Positions 1 through 7,206 of a stretch of 43,457 nt of DNA are shown piece after piece (position 1 is the first letter of the stretch; every line of letters starts with the position of its first letter). Origin of the DNA: JAVBSN01 sp031556525. GTDB lineage: Bacteria > Bacillota > Clostridia > Lachnospirales > Lachnospiraceae. Location of the stretch: assembly GCA_031556525.1 (NCBI GenBank), contig JAVBSS010000045.1, positions 1 through 43,457 on the forward strand. The letters are read 5' to 3'. The notes under the pieces are model-generated. The model had not been told where the DNA came from and made no database searches. It worked only from the letters and a program-made list of their open reading frames with translations. A program made the translations under genes and the position numbers.

Positions 1-1008
1 AGCTAACTCTGCAAAGTATTTAATAGTTCTAACCATTTGGCTAGTGTAAGAGTTCTCGTTATCATACCAAGAAACTACTTGTACTTCATATAAATCATCA
101 GAAATCTTAGCTACCATTGTTTGAGTTGCATCAAATAATGATCCGTAAGTAATACCAACGATATCTGAAGAAACGATCTCGTCCTCATTGTAACCGAAAG
201 AAGCTGAAGCTGCTGCTTTCATAGCTGCATTGATTCCTTCTACTGTTACGTCAGCACCCTTAACAACTGCTGTTAAGATTGTAGTTGAACCAGTTGGAAC
301 TGGAACTCTTTGTGCAGAACCGATTAATTTGCCGTTTAATTCTGGAATAACAAGACCGATAGCTTTAGCAGCACCAGTTGAGTTAGGAACGATATTTGCA
401 GCAGCAGCACGTGCTCTTCTGAAATCTCCACCTCTGTGTGGTCCGTCAAGTACCATTTGGTCACCAGTGTATGCATGTATAGTTGACATGATACCTGTTT
501 GAATTGTTGCATACTTATTAAGTGCGTTAGCCATTGGAGCTAAGCAGTTAGTAGTACAAGAAGCTGCTGAGATAATAGTATCTTCTGCAGTTAATGTATC
601 TTCATTTACGCTGAATACAACTGTTGGAAGGTCGTTACCAGCTGGAGCTGATATAACAACTTTCTTAGCACCTGCATCGATGTGTGCTTGAGATTTTGCT
701 TTTGATACGTAGAAACCTGTACACTCTAAAACAACATCAACACCGATTTCTCCCCAAGGAAGCTCAGCTGCGTTAGCTTTAGCATAGATTTTGATTTCCT
801 TACCGTTTACTACGATTGAAGACTCTTTAGCTTCTACTGTTCCATCATATCTACCTTGTGATGAATCATACTTTAATAAGTGAGCTAACATAGCTGGATC
901 TGTTAAGTCGTTGATTGCTACTACTTCATATCCCTCTGCTCCGAACATTTGTCTGAATGCAAGACGTCCAATACGTCCAAAACCATTGATTGCAACTTTT
1001 ACTGCCAT
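1..1008 (-). CDS. gap: Glyceraldehyde-3-phosphate dehydrogenase, 3' end cut by window edge
   Basis: Cytosolic glycolytic enzyme converting glyceraldehyde-3-phosphate, NAD and phosphate to 1,3-bisphosphoglycerate. The N-terminal Rossmann motif (INGFGRIGR, residues 7-15) and Asp34 after the second strand indicate NAD rather than NADP use. The catalytic loop SCTTNCLAP carries the nucleophile Cys151, and HAYTGDQ follows. 336 residues are visible, so only a few C-terminal residues and the stop lie outside the window. The start is fixed by AGGAGG at 1018-1023, nine bases from the ATG. It is transcribed away from the histidinol phosphatase and has its own promoter at 1075-1103. Nothing unusual was seen; family assignment is certain. 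Confidence 0.98.
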   Translation of the reverse strand, partial: MAVKVAINGFGRIGRLAFRQMFGAEGYEVVAINDLTDPAMLAHLLKYDSSQGRYDGTVEAKESSIVVNGKEIKIYAKANAAELPWGEIGVDVVLECTGFYVSKAKSQAHIDAGAKKVVISAPAGNDLPTVVFSVNEDTLTAEDTIISAASCTTNCLAPMANALNKYATIQTGIMSTIHAYTGDQMVLDGPHRGGDFRRARAAAANIVPNSTGAAKAIGLVIPELNGKLIGSAQRVPVPTGSTTILTAVVKGADVTVEGINAAMKAAASASFGYNEDEIVSSDIVGITYGSLFDATQTMVAKISDDLYEVQVVSWYDNENSYTSQMVRTIKYFAELA

Positions 1009-1074
1009 GAATTAATTCCTCCTAAGTTTTGTGAAATTTATTTTTTTAAAATTGGTTTTTAAACCCATAACGTT

Positions 1075-1103
1075 ATAATACATTCTTTATAAAAAAATTT
1101 CAA
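1075..1103 (-). promoter_or_regulatory. Predicted sigma-A promoter of gap
   Basis: On the minus strand TTGAAA (1098-1103) is separated by 17 bases from TATTAT (1075-1080). Transcription would begin near 1068, leaving a leader of about 60 bases before the gap ATG. Assigned by eye from spacing and consensus only. Confidence 0.65.
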
Positions 1104-1163
1104 GTACAAATATACAATTAAATATTCAAAAATCACGGCATTTTACTTTATTTTTTATGCAAT

Positions 1164-1193
1164 TTGACTATTTTCTGTTCAGTTAAATAGACT
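1164..1193 (+). promoter_or_regulatory. Weak candidate promoter of the histidinol phosphatase gene
   Basis: TTGACT (1164-1169), an 18-base spacer and TAGACT (1188-1193) lie about 90 bases before the ATG at 1280. The -10 matches consensus at four of six positions, so this is tentative. Confidence 0.3.
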
Positions 1194-1279
1194 AAGCCTA
1201 AATATTATGTTATTATTTTATGAAATATATAGATATCTTAATTGATAATTATTCATTACAACAAGCGAGGAGGAATACC

Positions 1280-2092
1280 ATGATTTTATCTGATAATCAC
1301 ATTCATTCAAGATTTTCTAGTGATTCTAAAGCTAATCCAGAAGATATTATAAATGCTGCTATTAACCTTAACTTTAATGGTGTCTGTTTTACTGAACACC
1401 ACGATATAGATTTCCCACGAGATCAAAATCCTACTATGGATTTTCAATTAGATACTGTATCTTATTTTGAGGAATTAAATAATTTAAAAGATAAATACAA
1501 AGACACTCTTGATGTTGGAATCGGAGTAGAATTAGGCATAATGTCTACTACTGCTAATAAAATTGATTCTTATGCAAATTCATACCCTTTTGACTTTATC
1601 ATAGGTTCAACTCATATAATTAATGGTATTGATCCCTACTACCCTCATTATTATGAAGGAAAAACTGAATTTCAAGCATATAATGAGTTTTTCGAAGCTA
1701 CCCTAGAGAATGTATCATTAGCAAATGGTTATGATGTATATGGCCATCTAGACTATGTAATTAGATATGGCCCTAACAAAGCTGATAAATACTACTTCAA
1801 GGATTATGCTGATATTTTCGAAGCAATATTAAAAGTTATTATTGAGAACGGAAAAGGAATTGAAATTAACACTGGAAGTCTATACAAAGGATTAGCATTT
1901 CCACATCCAAAAAAGGAAATAATCGAATTATATAAAGAACTTGGCGGTGAAATAATAACTATAGGAAGTGATGCTCATTTTTCAAAATATGTGGGTTATG
2001 GATTCGATATTGCAAATGATATTTTATTAGATTGTGGATTCAAGTACTACACCACTTTCAGGGATAGAAAACCAAATTTTCATAAATTATAA
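1280..2092 (+). CDS. hisJ: PHP-family histidinol-phosphatase
   Basis: Metal-dependent phosphoesterase of the PHP superfamily, likely hydrolysing L-histidinol phosphate in histidine synthesis. The 270-residue length fits this group. Metal-ligand motifs appear in order: the N-terminal DNHIHSRFSSDS, FTEHHD, GVELG, GSTH, GHLDY and a late GSDAH. The reading frame is open from 1220, but GAGGAGG at 1267-1273, six bases from the ATG at 1280, fixes this start and gives the typical N-terminus. No other his genes are adjacent, so the precise substrate is inferred from family resemblance. A strong terminator follows at 2133. Confidence 0.85.
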   Translation: MILSDNHIHSRFSSDSKANPEDIINAAINLNFNGVCFTEHHDIDFPRDQNPTMDFQLDTVSYFEELNNLKDKYKDTLDVGIGVELGIMSTTANKIDSYANSYPFDFIIGSTHIINGIDPYYPHYYEGKTEFQAYNEFFEATLENVSLANGYDVYGHLDYVIRYGPNKADKYYFKDYADIFEAILKVIIENGKGIEINTGSLYKGLAFPHPKKEIIELYKELGGEIITIGSDAHFSKYVGYGFDIANDILLDCGFKYYTTFRDRKPNFHKL

Positions 2093-2132
2093 ATAAATAC
2101 TTAATCTATATATTATTGTTCTTTCACAGAAT

Positions 2133-2178
2133 AAAGGTACTCCTGAAAGTTTACTTTCGTGAGTACCTTTATTTTATT
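2133..2178 (+). terminator. Rho-independent terminator after hisJ
   Basis: Ten-base arms AAAGGTACTC (2133-2142) and GAGTACCTTT (2161-2170) enclose a second small stem (GAAAGT/ACTTTC), followed by a T-rich run on the plus strand. It also lies just past the stop of the minus-strand toxin pseudogene, so it may work in both directions, though the minus-side T-run is poor. Confidence 0.8.
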
Positions 2179-2485
2179 TCAATCGTTTATCAATATCCGA
2201 TGCGCTATATAGAACATTCGTTACTATTACTTTTTCTTTCTGTATTACATAGAATACCGAATAATTGTCTATCAACATTCTTCGAATCTCTTTTGAATGT
2301 TCTGGTTCTGAATCCATTATACGAAACCGATCTGGAAACACATCCAATCTTAATATGGTATCTGCAATTCGATTGTACTATCTGATTGCATTCTCTGGTG
2401 AAAGTAATGTAAAAGCAATATGCTTATAAATTTGTTCCATATCAGTTAATGCTTCATTAGTGATTTCAACTGTATACTGTGTCAT
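2174..2485 (-). pseudogene. RelE/ParE-family toxin gene interrupted by one TAG codon
   Basis: Immediately downstream of the RelB/DinJ-type antitoxin and overlapping its stop by ATGA (start codon at 2483-2485). The 103-codon frame reads as a RelE/ParE-type toxin: N-terminal MTQYTVEITNEALTDME, then YNRIADTIL, FPDRFR, LIDNYSVFYVI and a C-terminal NVLYSASDIDKRLK. The frame is unbroken except for TAG at codon 36 (2378-2380), within ENAIR*YNRI. In relatives this position is commonly Gln, so a single CAG-to-TAG change would explain it. Such toxins are usually mRNA interferases or gyrase poisons. The remainder looks undecayed, implying a recent loss, a sequencing error, or readthrough. Confidence 0.85.
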
Positions 2486-2790
2486 ACTCCATGGTTCTCC
2501 CTGAATTTTGAAAATGCATTAACTGCATCCTGCACTCTACCTGCTTCGATATCATCATAACCTTTTTTAAGTTTGGCATGGAGTTGTTCATCAGTCATTA
2601 TATCAGCATTAACCTCATCCGGTGCTTTGGGCAATGTCACGTTAAAGGGAATCCCACCAGTTAATGAAATCTGGTTCAAATACATATCTATCGCTGTTGA
2701 CATTGGCACACCAAGCCTTGACAATACTACTTCTGCACGTTCTTTTACAGTTGGATTAACTCTTAAATTCAAAGTAGCTGTTTTTTCCAT
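2482..2790 (-). CDS. RelB/DinJ-family antitoxin
   Basis: 102-residue antitoxin with an N-terminal ribbon-helix-helix DNA-binding region (TATLNLRVNPTVKERAEVVL) and the family signature GVPMSTAIDMYLNQI followed by TGGIPF. The charged C-terminal half would wrap the cognate toxin. The frame opens at a GTG at 2799 that lies inside the ribosome site AGGAGGTG, so the ATG at 2790 is the start. Its stop overlaps the toxin start by four bases, a translational-coupling arrangement. A promoter with an internal palindrome lies directly upstream and suggests autoregulation. The partner toxin frame is interrupted, so this antitoxin may be orphaned. Confidence 0.9.
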   Translation of the reverse strand: MEKTATLNLRVNPTVKERAEVVLSRLGVPMSTAIDMYLNQISLTGGIPFNVTLPKAPDEVNADIMTDEQLHAKLKKGYDDIEAGRVQDAVNAFSKFRENHGV

Positions 2791-2813
2791 ATTCAGCACC
2801 TCCTATCACTACT

Positions 2814-2842
2814 ATTGTAACGCTTTTGTCGTTACTTTTCAA
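2814..2842 (-). promoter_or_regulatory. Promoter with internal palindromic operator for the antitoxin-toxin operon
   Basis: TTGAAA (2837-2842) and TACAAT (2814-2819) are 17 bases apart on the minus strand. A perfect inverted repeat GTAACG-N7-CGTTAC spans 2817-2835, overlapping the -10 and filling the spacer. This is where a ribbon-helix-helix antitoxin would be expected to bind and block RNA polymerase. Binding is inferred from position and symmetry. Confidence 0.7.
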
Positions 2843-2882
2843 GAATATTTCATTTTATAACAATATCGTCTCTAAATTACTC

Positions 2883-3818
2883 TTACTCAAAACTTACTTT
2901 TACATCTCCACAGTTATTCTTTGCTTCAATACTGTACTTGCTACTTTCATTTCTAACTGCTGATGTTTTACGGTCTTCTCCATTAACTTTTACAGTTCCT
3001 AAATCAGTATTGAAATCGTAATCATAATCACTGATATCTCCTACAAGTTCTAACTTAATGCTACCTAAATCATCTTTTACTTTAAGGTCTTCAACTGTTA
3101 CGCTCTCAAACTTAATATCCCCACAATTATTTTTCACTTCACCCTTTGTTAGAGTAGAATCACTAACCTTTATTTCACCTAAATCAACTTTCATTTCAAT
3201 ATTTCCTAATTGGCAATTATCTAATTTAACATCACCACAATTAGCAGTTAAATCAAATGTATCAGAAGTAATATTATTAATCTCAACTTCTCCTAAATCA
3301 CTATCTATTACACACTCTGTAATCTCTGATAAATCTATTTCAATACCTCCACAATTAGCATTTATATCAACAAGTTCTAACTTATATCCTGCCGGTACAT
3401 ATATCTTTACATAATTTTCTCCATTAACAAAATTGCTTGGAACACTAAAGTTGAACCATGTCCAACCAACGTTCTTATTGTCTGGTGTTGAAAATGTAAG
3501 TGTGCCATCCTCTACACTATAAGTAGCTTTATTAGTTCCTGTATATGATGTAAATGTATATTCTATATAGAAATCATCACTTTCTTCTATAGTTATATCA
3601 CCTAACGAACAATTCATTACTATGCTATCAAACTCTTCATTAATAACTGTCTTATCTAACTTATCTACATACTCTGCTGAATTATAATCAATAATCTTTC
3701 CGCCTGAGGTAAGCGCAAAACCTCTCGCTCCTAATAAAAATCCTATTCCAGCAAGTAATACACCAAAACCAAAACAACAAGCTGCTATAATTAATATTAC
3801 TTTAGTAAACTTTTTCAT
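2883..3818 (-). CDS. DUF4097-type membrane-anchored beta-repeat protein
   Basis: 311 residues. Residues 4-30 form one hydrophobic segment (signal anchor), and the rest is probably extracytoplasmic. From about residue 150 onward the chain is a series of short beta-strand units in which the turn motifs NCGG/NCGD and DLGE/DLGS alternate (ANCGG, SDLGE, ANCGD, VDLGE, NNCGD, DDLGS, TDLGT, NNCGD). This is consistent with a right-handed beta-helix of the DUF4097 family. It is the last gene of the padR operon and begins directly after the DUF1700 stop with no gap. DUF4097 proteins in this context have been linked to envelope-stress circuits; the biochemical role is unknown. Confidence 0.8.
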   Translation of the reverse strand: MKKFTKVILIIAACCFGFGVLLAGIGFLLGARGFALTSGGKIIDYNSAEYVDKLDKTVINEEFDSIVMNCSLGDITIEESDDFYIEYTFTSYTGTNKATYSVEDGTLTFSTPDNKNVGWTWFNFSVPSNFVNGENYVKIYVPAGYKLELVDINANCGGIEIDLSEITECVIDSDLGEVEINNITSDTFDLTANCGDVKLDNCQLGNIEMKVDLGEIKVSDSTLTKGEVKNNCGDIKFESVTVEDLKVKDDLGSIKLELVGDISDYDYDFNTDLGTVKVNGEDRKTSAVRNESSKYSIEAKNNCGDVKVSFE

Positions 3819-4400
3819 CTATTTGTCCTCCTTCTTAATTGCCTTCTTAAATAATTTCGCTATTCCAGCAAACATTACTCTTACTAGTGCCACTCCACCT
3901 AGTGTAAATACTATTCCTAATGCAATTAATATCAATCCTGTTCCCACAGCCATTATTCCATTTACAGGGTTATTTAAGAATACTGCAAAGCTAAATACAA
4001 GAGACATTAATCCTGATCCTAAAAATGAAACTCCACAAAGGAAGATACTGAATGTTAATGAAATTGCTACTACTACCATTGCAAATATAACCGACACTAA
4101 CATTATGGCTAATGGAAATGCTATTGGTCCTGCAAATATAGCCAATATTACTATCCATATTGTATCTAAACCACCTTTAACCGTCTTCGTTGGTTGCTCT
4201 ATATTCTTGATTGCTCTATCAACAATAATTTGCTTTGCTACGTCTTCTGGCTTACCTAATTTGCTAATTACCTCTTGTTCATTCTCTGGTCCTGCTTCTT
4301 CAAAATATTCCGAATAATAAGCTAGTGCATCTAACATCTCTTCTCTAGGAAGTTTATTTAACTTACTACTTAATTCTTTCAAATATTCATTCTTAGTCAT
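3819..4400 (-). CDS. DUF1700 family membrane protein
   Basis: 193 residues. The N-terminal ~65 residues are the helical DUF1700/HAAS region (MTKNEYLKELSSKLNKLP, then DALAYYSEYFEEAG and SKLGKPEDVAKQI). Several hydrophobic spans between about residues 78 and 180 suggest four transmembrane helices, and the tail is lysine-rich (FKKAIKKEDK). The start overlaps the end of padR by eight bases, implying coupled translation. In this conserved trio the soluble N-terminal domain is thought to interact with the PadR regulator; that is inference from family context and not visible here. Confidence 0.85.
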   Translation of the reverse strand: MTKNEYLKELSSKLNKLPREEMLDALAYYSEYFEEAGPENEQEVISKLGKPEDVAKQIIVDRAIKNIEQPTKTVKGGLDTIWIVILAIFAGPIAFPLAIMLVSVIFAMVVVAISLTFSIFLCGVSFLGSGLMSLVFSFAVFLNNPVNGIMAVGTGLILIALGIVFTLGGVALVRVMFAGIAKLFKKAIKKEDK

Positions 4401-4710
4401 TATCTCTACCTCCTAACAGAACATCAATACTATCTTTGTACTGTCCCCACTCATTTGCAAAAAAATTGAATCTATCCAGTCCGGTTTCTGTAATCTTATA
4501 ATACCTTCTATTCCTTCCTTGAAATGGCTGATCATAAGTTGTTAAATAATCTTCCTTCTGAAGTCTTCTAAGTACTGGATACAGAGTAGATTCTGAAATA
4601 TCAACTGCTTGTTGTATCTGTTGTGTTAATACATATCCATATGCATCACCCTTTTGTAATACTCCTAGTACACAAGCATCTAATAGCGGTGCTCCAAGTT
4701 GAAATACCAT
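4393..4710 (-). CDS. PadR family transcriptional regulator
   Basis: 105-residue winged-helix regulator. LDACVLGVLQKGDAYGYVL is the PadR N-terminal signature, ISESTLYPVLRRLQKEDYL is the recognition helix and following helix, and GRNRRYYKITETG is the wing. The short C-terminal helix fits a small subfamily-2 PadR dimer. It is first in an operon with DUF1700 and DUF4097 genes and has a fully consensus promoter 60 bases upstream. That promoter's -10 lies within a palindrome, so autorepression is the simplest reading. The ligand is unknown. The ATG has AGGAGG nearby. Confidence 0.93.
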   Translation of the reverse strand: MVFQLGAPLLDACVLGVLQKGDAYGYVLTQQIQQAVDISESTLYPVLRRLQKEDYLTTYDQPFQGRNRRYYKITETGLDRFNFFANEWGQYKDSIDVLLGGRDND

Positions 4711-4770
4711 ATATATTTCCTCCTCGCGTTTTATTTTTACTCATAAATATAATATTATTTTATATTACAT

Positions 4771-4799
4771 ATTATACGTCGTATAGTATTATATGTCAA
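4771..4799 (-). promoter_or_regulatory. Consensus promoter with PadR-like palindrome
   Basis: On the minus strand TTGACA (4794-4799), 17 bases, TATAAT (4771-4776) is a perfect consensus. The 13-base palindrome TATACGACGTATA covers 4773-4785, overlapping the -10 and running into the spacer, with near-symmetric flanks (ATA/TAT). It is a probable operator for the PadR protein encoded just downstream. Confidence 0.75.
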
Positions 4800-4859
4800 C
4801 AATTTTACTTAAAAAATTTCAAACTTAATTTTTTAATTATTATACACTATAATTGTGTT

Positions 4860-4925
4860 ATAAAAGGGAACTGGGTTTGTTACCGTACGGATTATTGCCA
4901 ATGCGGGGGGCTCGGTTCCTTTTTT
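4860..4925 (+). ncRNA. Candidate small structured RNA with its own promoter
   Basis: A TATAAT at 4848-4853 (weak -35 TTAATT at 4825-4830, 17-base spacing) would start a transcript near 4860. The transcript opens with AAAAGGGAACTGGG (4862-4875), which pairs along 14 bases, using some G-U pairs, with CTCGGTTCCTTTTT (4911-4924). A G-rich, otherwise A+T-poor loop of about 35 bases lies between. The closing arm ends in a T-run, so the whole element may be a ~65-nt terminated RNA. No convincing open reading frame lies in it. It resembles no class I can name; a plain terminator for an unseen transcript is the alternative. Confidence 0.4.
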
Positions 4926-5228
4926 ATGTTCACAATATCATACAAATACAATTTACTATCCGCATCGTCTCGAATAATACTTATATTTCTATTCTTCATC
5001 TTCACCTATATTCTTTCTTTTTTATGATTACATATTGAAAAATTAAAATTCACTCATAAAAATAACACAGCTAGATTATTAGCCATACATCTTTTACTAC
5101 TTAAATTTGATAACTGGGATTGTTTAAGACCTTTTGATATTAAGAATTACTTACTATAAAAGAAATTGATATTTACTATGATAATTATTTTAATAAATCA
5201 CAATTTCTTTTTCAAGGTACTTTGTTGT
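4926..5228. other. Intergenic region without recognised gene
   Basis: AT-rich stretch between the candidate small RNA and the ribbon-helix-helix remnant. I see one imperfect hairpin (about 5161-5208, arms AGAAATTG/CAATTTCT). No reading frame resembles a known protein. Confidence 0.5.
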
Positions 5229-5357
5229 AAATCTTTATCGCACCTGTATAATATTGGCCAAGTGATTTTCACCAGAACCAACCGTTCACGAAATGAGTTA
5301 ATTAGCATGGCACTACGGTATGCCCTCGACCACATGGAACTGAAAGATGAATACTAG
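5229..5357 (+). pseudogene. Remnant of a ribbon-helix-helix DNA-binding protein
   Basis: The last ~42 codons before TAG at 5355 encode KSLSHLYNIGQ, then RTNRSRNELISMALRYALDHM. This resembles the C-terminal half of CopG/Arc-like ribbon-helix-helix proteins, where NRSRNELI(N/S)MAL is the helix-turn-helix part. Upstream in the same frame the translation becomes hydrophobic and AT-rich, with no beta-strand signature and no ribosome site, so the 5' end seems lost. The segment has higher GC than the surrounding spacer. No toxin partner is adjacent. Identification rests on a short motif, so it is tentative. Confidence 0.4.
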
Positions 5358-5360
5358 CAA

Positions 5361-5412
5361 TAAAAAAAGACTTTGATTATATAAATATTTCTATCTATAT
5401 AATTAAAGTCTT
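5361..5412 (-). terminator. Terminator of the isc-mnmA-HAD operon
   Basis: Seventeen-base arms (5367-5383 and 5396-5412) pair with a single G-U, enclosing a 12-base loop. On the minus strand the stem is followed by TTTTTTT. It lies 50 bases past the HAD stop codon and closes that operon. Confidence 0.9.
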
Positions 5413-5461
5413 ATAATTTATCTATGTATTTAATTAACTACTGTTTTGCATCTTATATACA

Positions 5462-6115
5462 TTATTTTGTCAGTAACTCTTCTAATTCTCCCACATTAGC
5501 AACTATATAATCTGCTCCTGCTTCTTCTAATTCTCCGTCCTCAGCATATCCAAATCTTACTCCAATAGATGCAATACCACATTCCTTTGCTCCTATTATA
5601 TCTTGTTTTCTATCTCCAATCATAACTACGACATTCTTCTCATTATCACTTATATTCAAGTCCTCCAATACCTTAGCTATAACCTTTGTTTTTGTATTAA
5701 GCGTTTTATTATCTAATCCACTTCCTACAACTAATTCAAAGTAAGATAACAAGTTAAAATGTTCTAATATTTGCTTTGCATATACAGTTGGTTTACTAGT
5801 AGCAACTGCAAGAATATATCCCTTTTCTTTCAATGCATTGAGTAAATCCGATATTCCATCGTATACATTATTTTCGTATAAACCTACTGTTGAAAATCGC
5901 TCTCTATACTTACTTGTTGCATATTCTGCTCTTTCTTCATTCATATTATAGAAGTTCATAAATGAATCTAATAACGGAGGTCCTATAACCTTTAATAGAT
6001 TATCACAATCTTCTTCTATGTCACAGGCATTAAGTGCATACTGAAAACATTTTGTTATTCCCTCGCATGGGTCTGTTAAAGTTCCATCTAAATCAAATAA
6101 AATATATTTGTACAT
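5462..6115 (-). CDS. HAD family hydrolase, phosphoglycolate-phosphatase-like
   Basis: 217-residue haloacid dehalogenase-superfamily phosphatase. Motif I is FDLDGTLTD (Asp8 nucleophile, Asp10 acid/base), motif II is the Ser in VATSKP, motif III is the Lys around KTKVI, and motif IV is VVMIGDRKQDIIGAKECGI. The cap between motifs I and II is helical, as in Gph/PpaX-type enzymes. The substrate cannot be read from sequence. It is the last gene of the isc-mnmA operon, 15 bases after mnmA. A GTG at 6121 is in frame, but the ATG at 6115 better fits the GAGAGG ribosome site. Confidence 0.85.
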   Translation of the reverse strand: MYKYILFDLDGTLTDPCEGITKCFQYALNACDIEEDCDNLLKVIGPPLLDSFMNFYNMNEERAEYATSKYRERFSTVGLYENNVYDGISDLLNALKEKGYILAVATSKPTVYAKQILEHFNLLSYFELVVGSGLDNKTLNTKTKVIAKVLEDLNISDNEKNVVVMIGDRKQDIIGAKECGIASIGVRFGYAEDGELEEAGADYIVANVGELEELLTK

Positions 6116-6130
6116 ATACACCTATCCTCT

Positions 6131-7204
6131 CTACATTATTGTTCCGCCACCAACTACTATATCCCCATCATAGAATACTACTGCTTGTCCTTTGGTAATG
6201 GCACGTTGTGGTTCATCAAATACTACCTTAACTACATCTTCATTTACCATAGATATTGTACAGGTTGCTCCTCTATGCGAGTATCTGATTTTGGCATCTA
6301 CCCTTAACTCACCTTCAACTTTCTCAATAGACATAAAGTTAAGTCTATTAGCTAATAATGTATGTGAAAATGTATCTTCATTATCTCCGATAACAACTTC
6401 ATTAGTATCTGTCTTAATATCTACAACAAAACATGGTTTACCCATAGATAATCCAAGTCCTTTACGTTGACCTATTGTATAATGAATAATTCCTTTGTGT
6501 TTACCTAATACGTTGCCATCCATATCTACAAAATTACCAACTGCAAATTCTTTTCCTGTCTCTTCTTTTATATATCCAGCATAATCATCATCTGGCACAA
6601 AACATATTTCTTGACTATCAGGTTTGTTTGCAACTAATAAATCTATCTCTTCGGCAATCTGTCTTATCTCATCCTTGGTATATTCACCAACTGGCATAAC
6701 TGTATGCTCAAGTTGATATTGAGTTAAATTATATAATGCATATGTCTGATCTTTTGCTGCTGTAGCCGATTTCTTAAGAGCATATCTGCCATTATCAAGC
6801 TTAACTATTCTTGCATAATGACCTGTAGCTATACAGTCTGCACCTATATCTAGACTTCTCTTAAGTAGGGCTTCCCATTTCACATATCTATTACATGCAA
6901 TACAAGGATTAGGGGTTCTGCCATTAACATATTCATCTATAAAGTAATCAATTACATTTTCCTTGAATTCTTTCTTAAAATTCATAACATAGTATGGAAT
7001 GTCAAGCATTGCTGCAACTCTTCTAGCATCATCAACCGCTGATAAGCCACAGCATCCTCCATTTTCAGATGCTGTAGCTTGATCTTCATCTTGCCATATT
7101 TGCATTGTAACTCCAATCACATCATACCCTTGTTGTTTTAGTAAATATGCTGCAACAGAAGAGTCTACTCCTCCGGACATTCCTACTGATACTTTTTTAC
7201 TCAT
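6131..7204 (-). CDS. mnmA: tRNA-specific 2-thiouridylase MnmA
   Basis: Cytosolic enzyme that activates U34 of tRNA-Lys, -Glu and -Gln with ATP and replaces its 2-oxygen by sulfur delivered through a cysteine desulfurase. 357 residues, the usual length. It has the PP-loop SGGVDSS (10-16) and the catalytic cysteines Cys101 (NPCIACN) and Cys201 (DSQEICF), plus GHYAR, DQTYALY and GQRKGLG signatures. It lies two bases after iscU and downstream of the cysteine desulfurase that would supply its persulfide. This order is common in Clostridia, where dedicated Tus relay proteins are absent. Confidence 0.97.
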   Translation of the reverse strand: MSKKVSVGMSGGVDSSVAAYLLKQQGYDVIGVTMQIWQDEDQATASENGGCCGLSAVDDARRVAAMLDIPYYVMNFKKEFKENVIDYFIDEYVNGRTPNPCIACNRYVKWEALLKRSLDIGADCIATGHYARIVKLDNGRYALKKSATAAKDQTYALYNLTQYQLEHTVMPVGEYTKDEIRQIAEEIDLLVANKPDSQEICFVPDDDYAGYIKEETGKEFAVGNFVDMDGNVLGKHKGIIHYTIGQRKGLGLSMGKPCFVVDIKTDTNEVVIGDNEDTFSHTLLANRLNFMSIEKVEGELRVDAKIRYSHRGATCTISMVNEDVVKVVFDEPQRAITKGQAVVFYDGDIVVGGGTIM

Positions 7205-7206
7205 AT

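Noticed and set aside
230..502. 90-codon plus-strand frame
   Set aside because: Antisense shadow of gap; no ribosome site and no protein-like composition.
1220..1279. Upstream in-frame start for the histidinol phosphatase
   Set aside because: No ribosome site there, and GAGGAGG sits immediately before the ATG at 1280, where family similarity begins.
2116..2385. 89-codon plus-strand frame
   Set aside because: Antisense to the interrupted toxin gene and overlapping the hisJ terminator; the minus strand gives the recognisable protein.
3058..3414. 118-codon plus-strand frame
   Set aside because: Shadow of the repetitive DUF4097 gene on the other strand.
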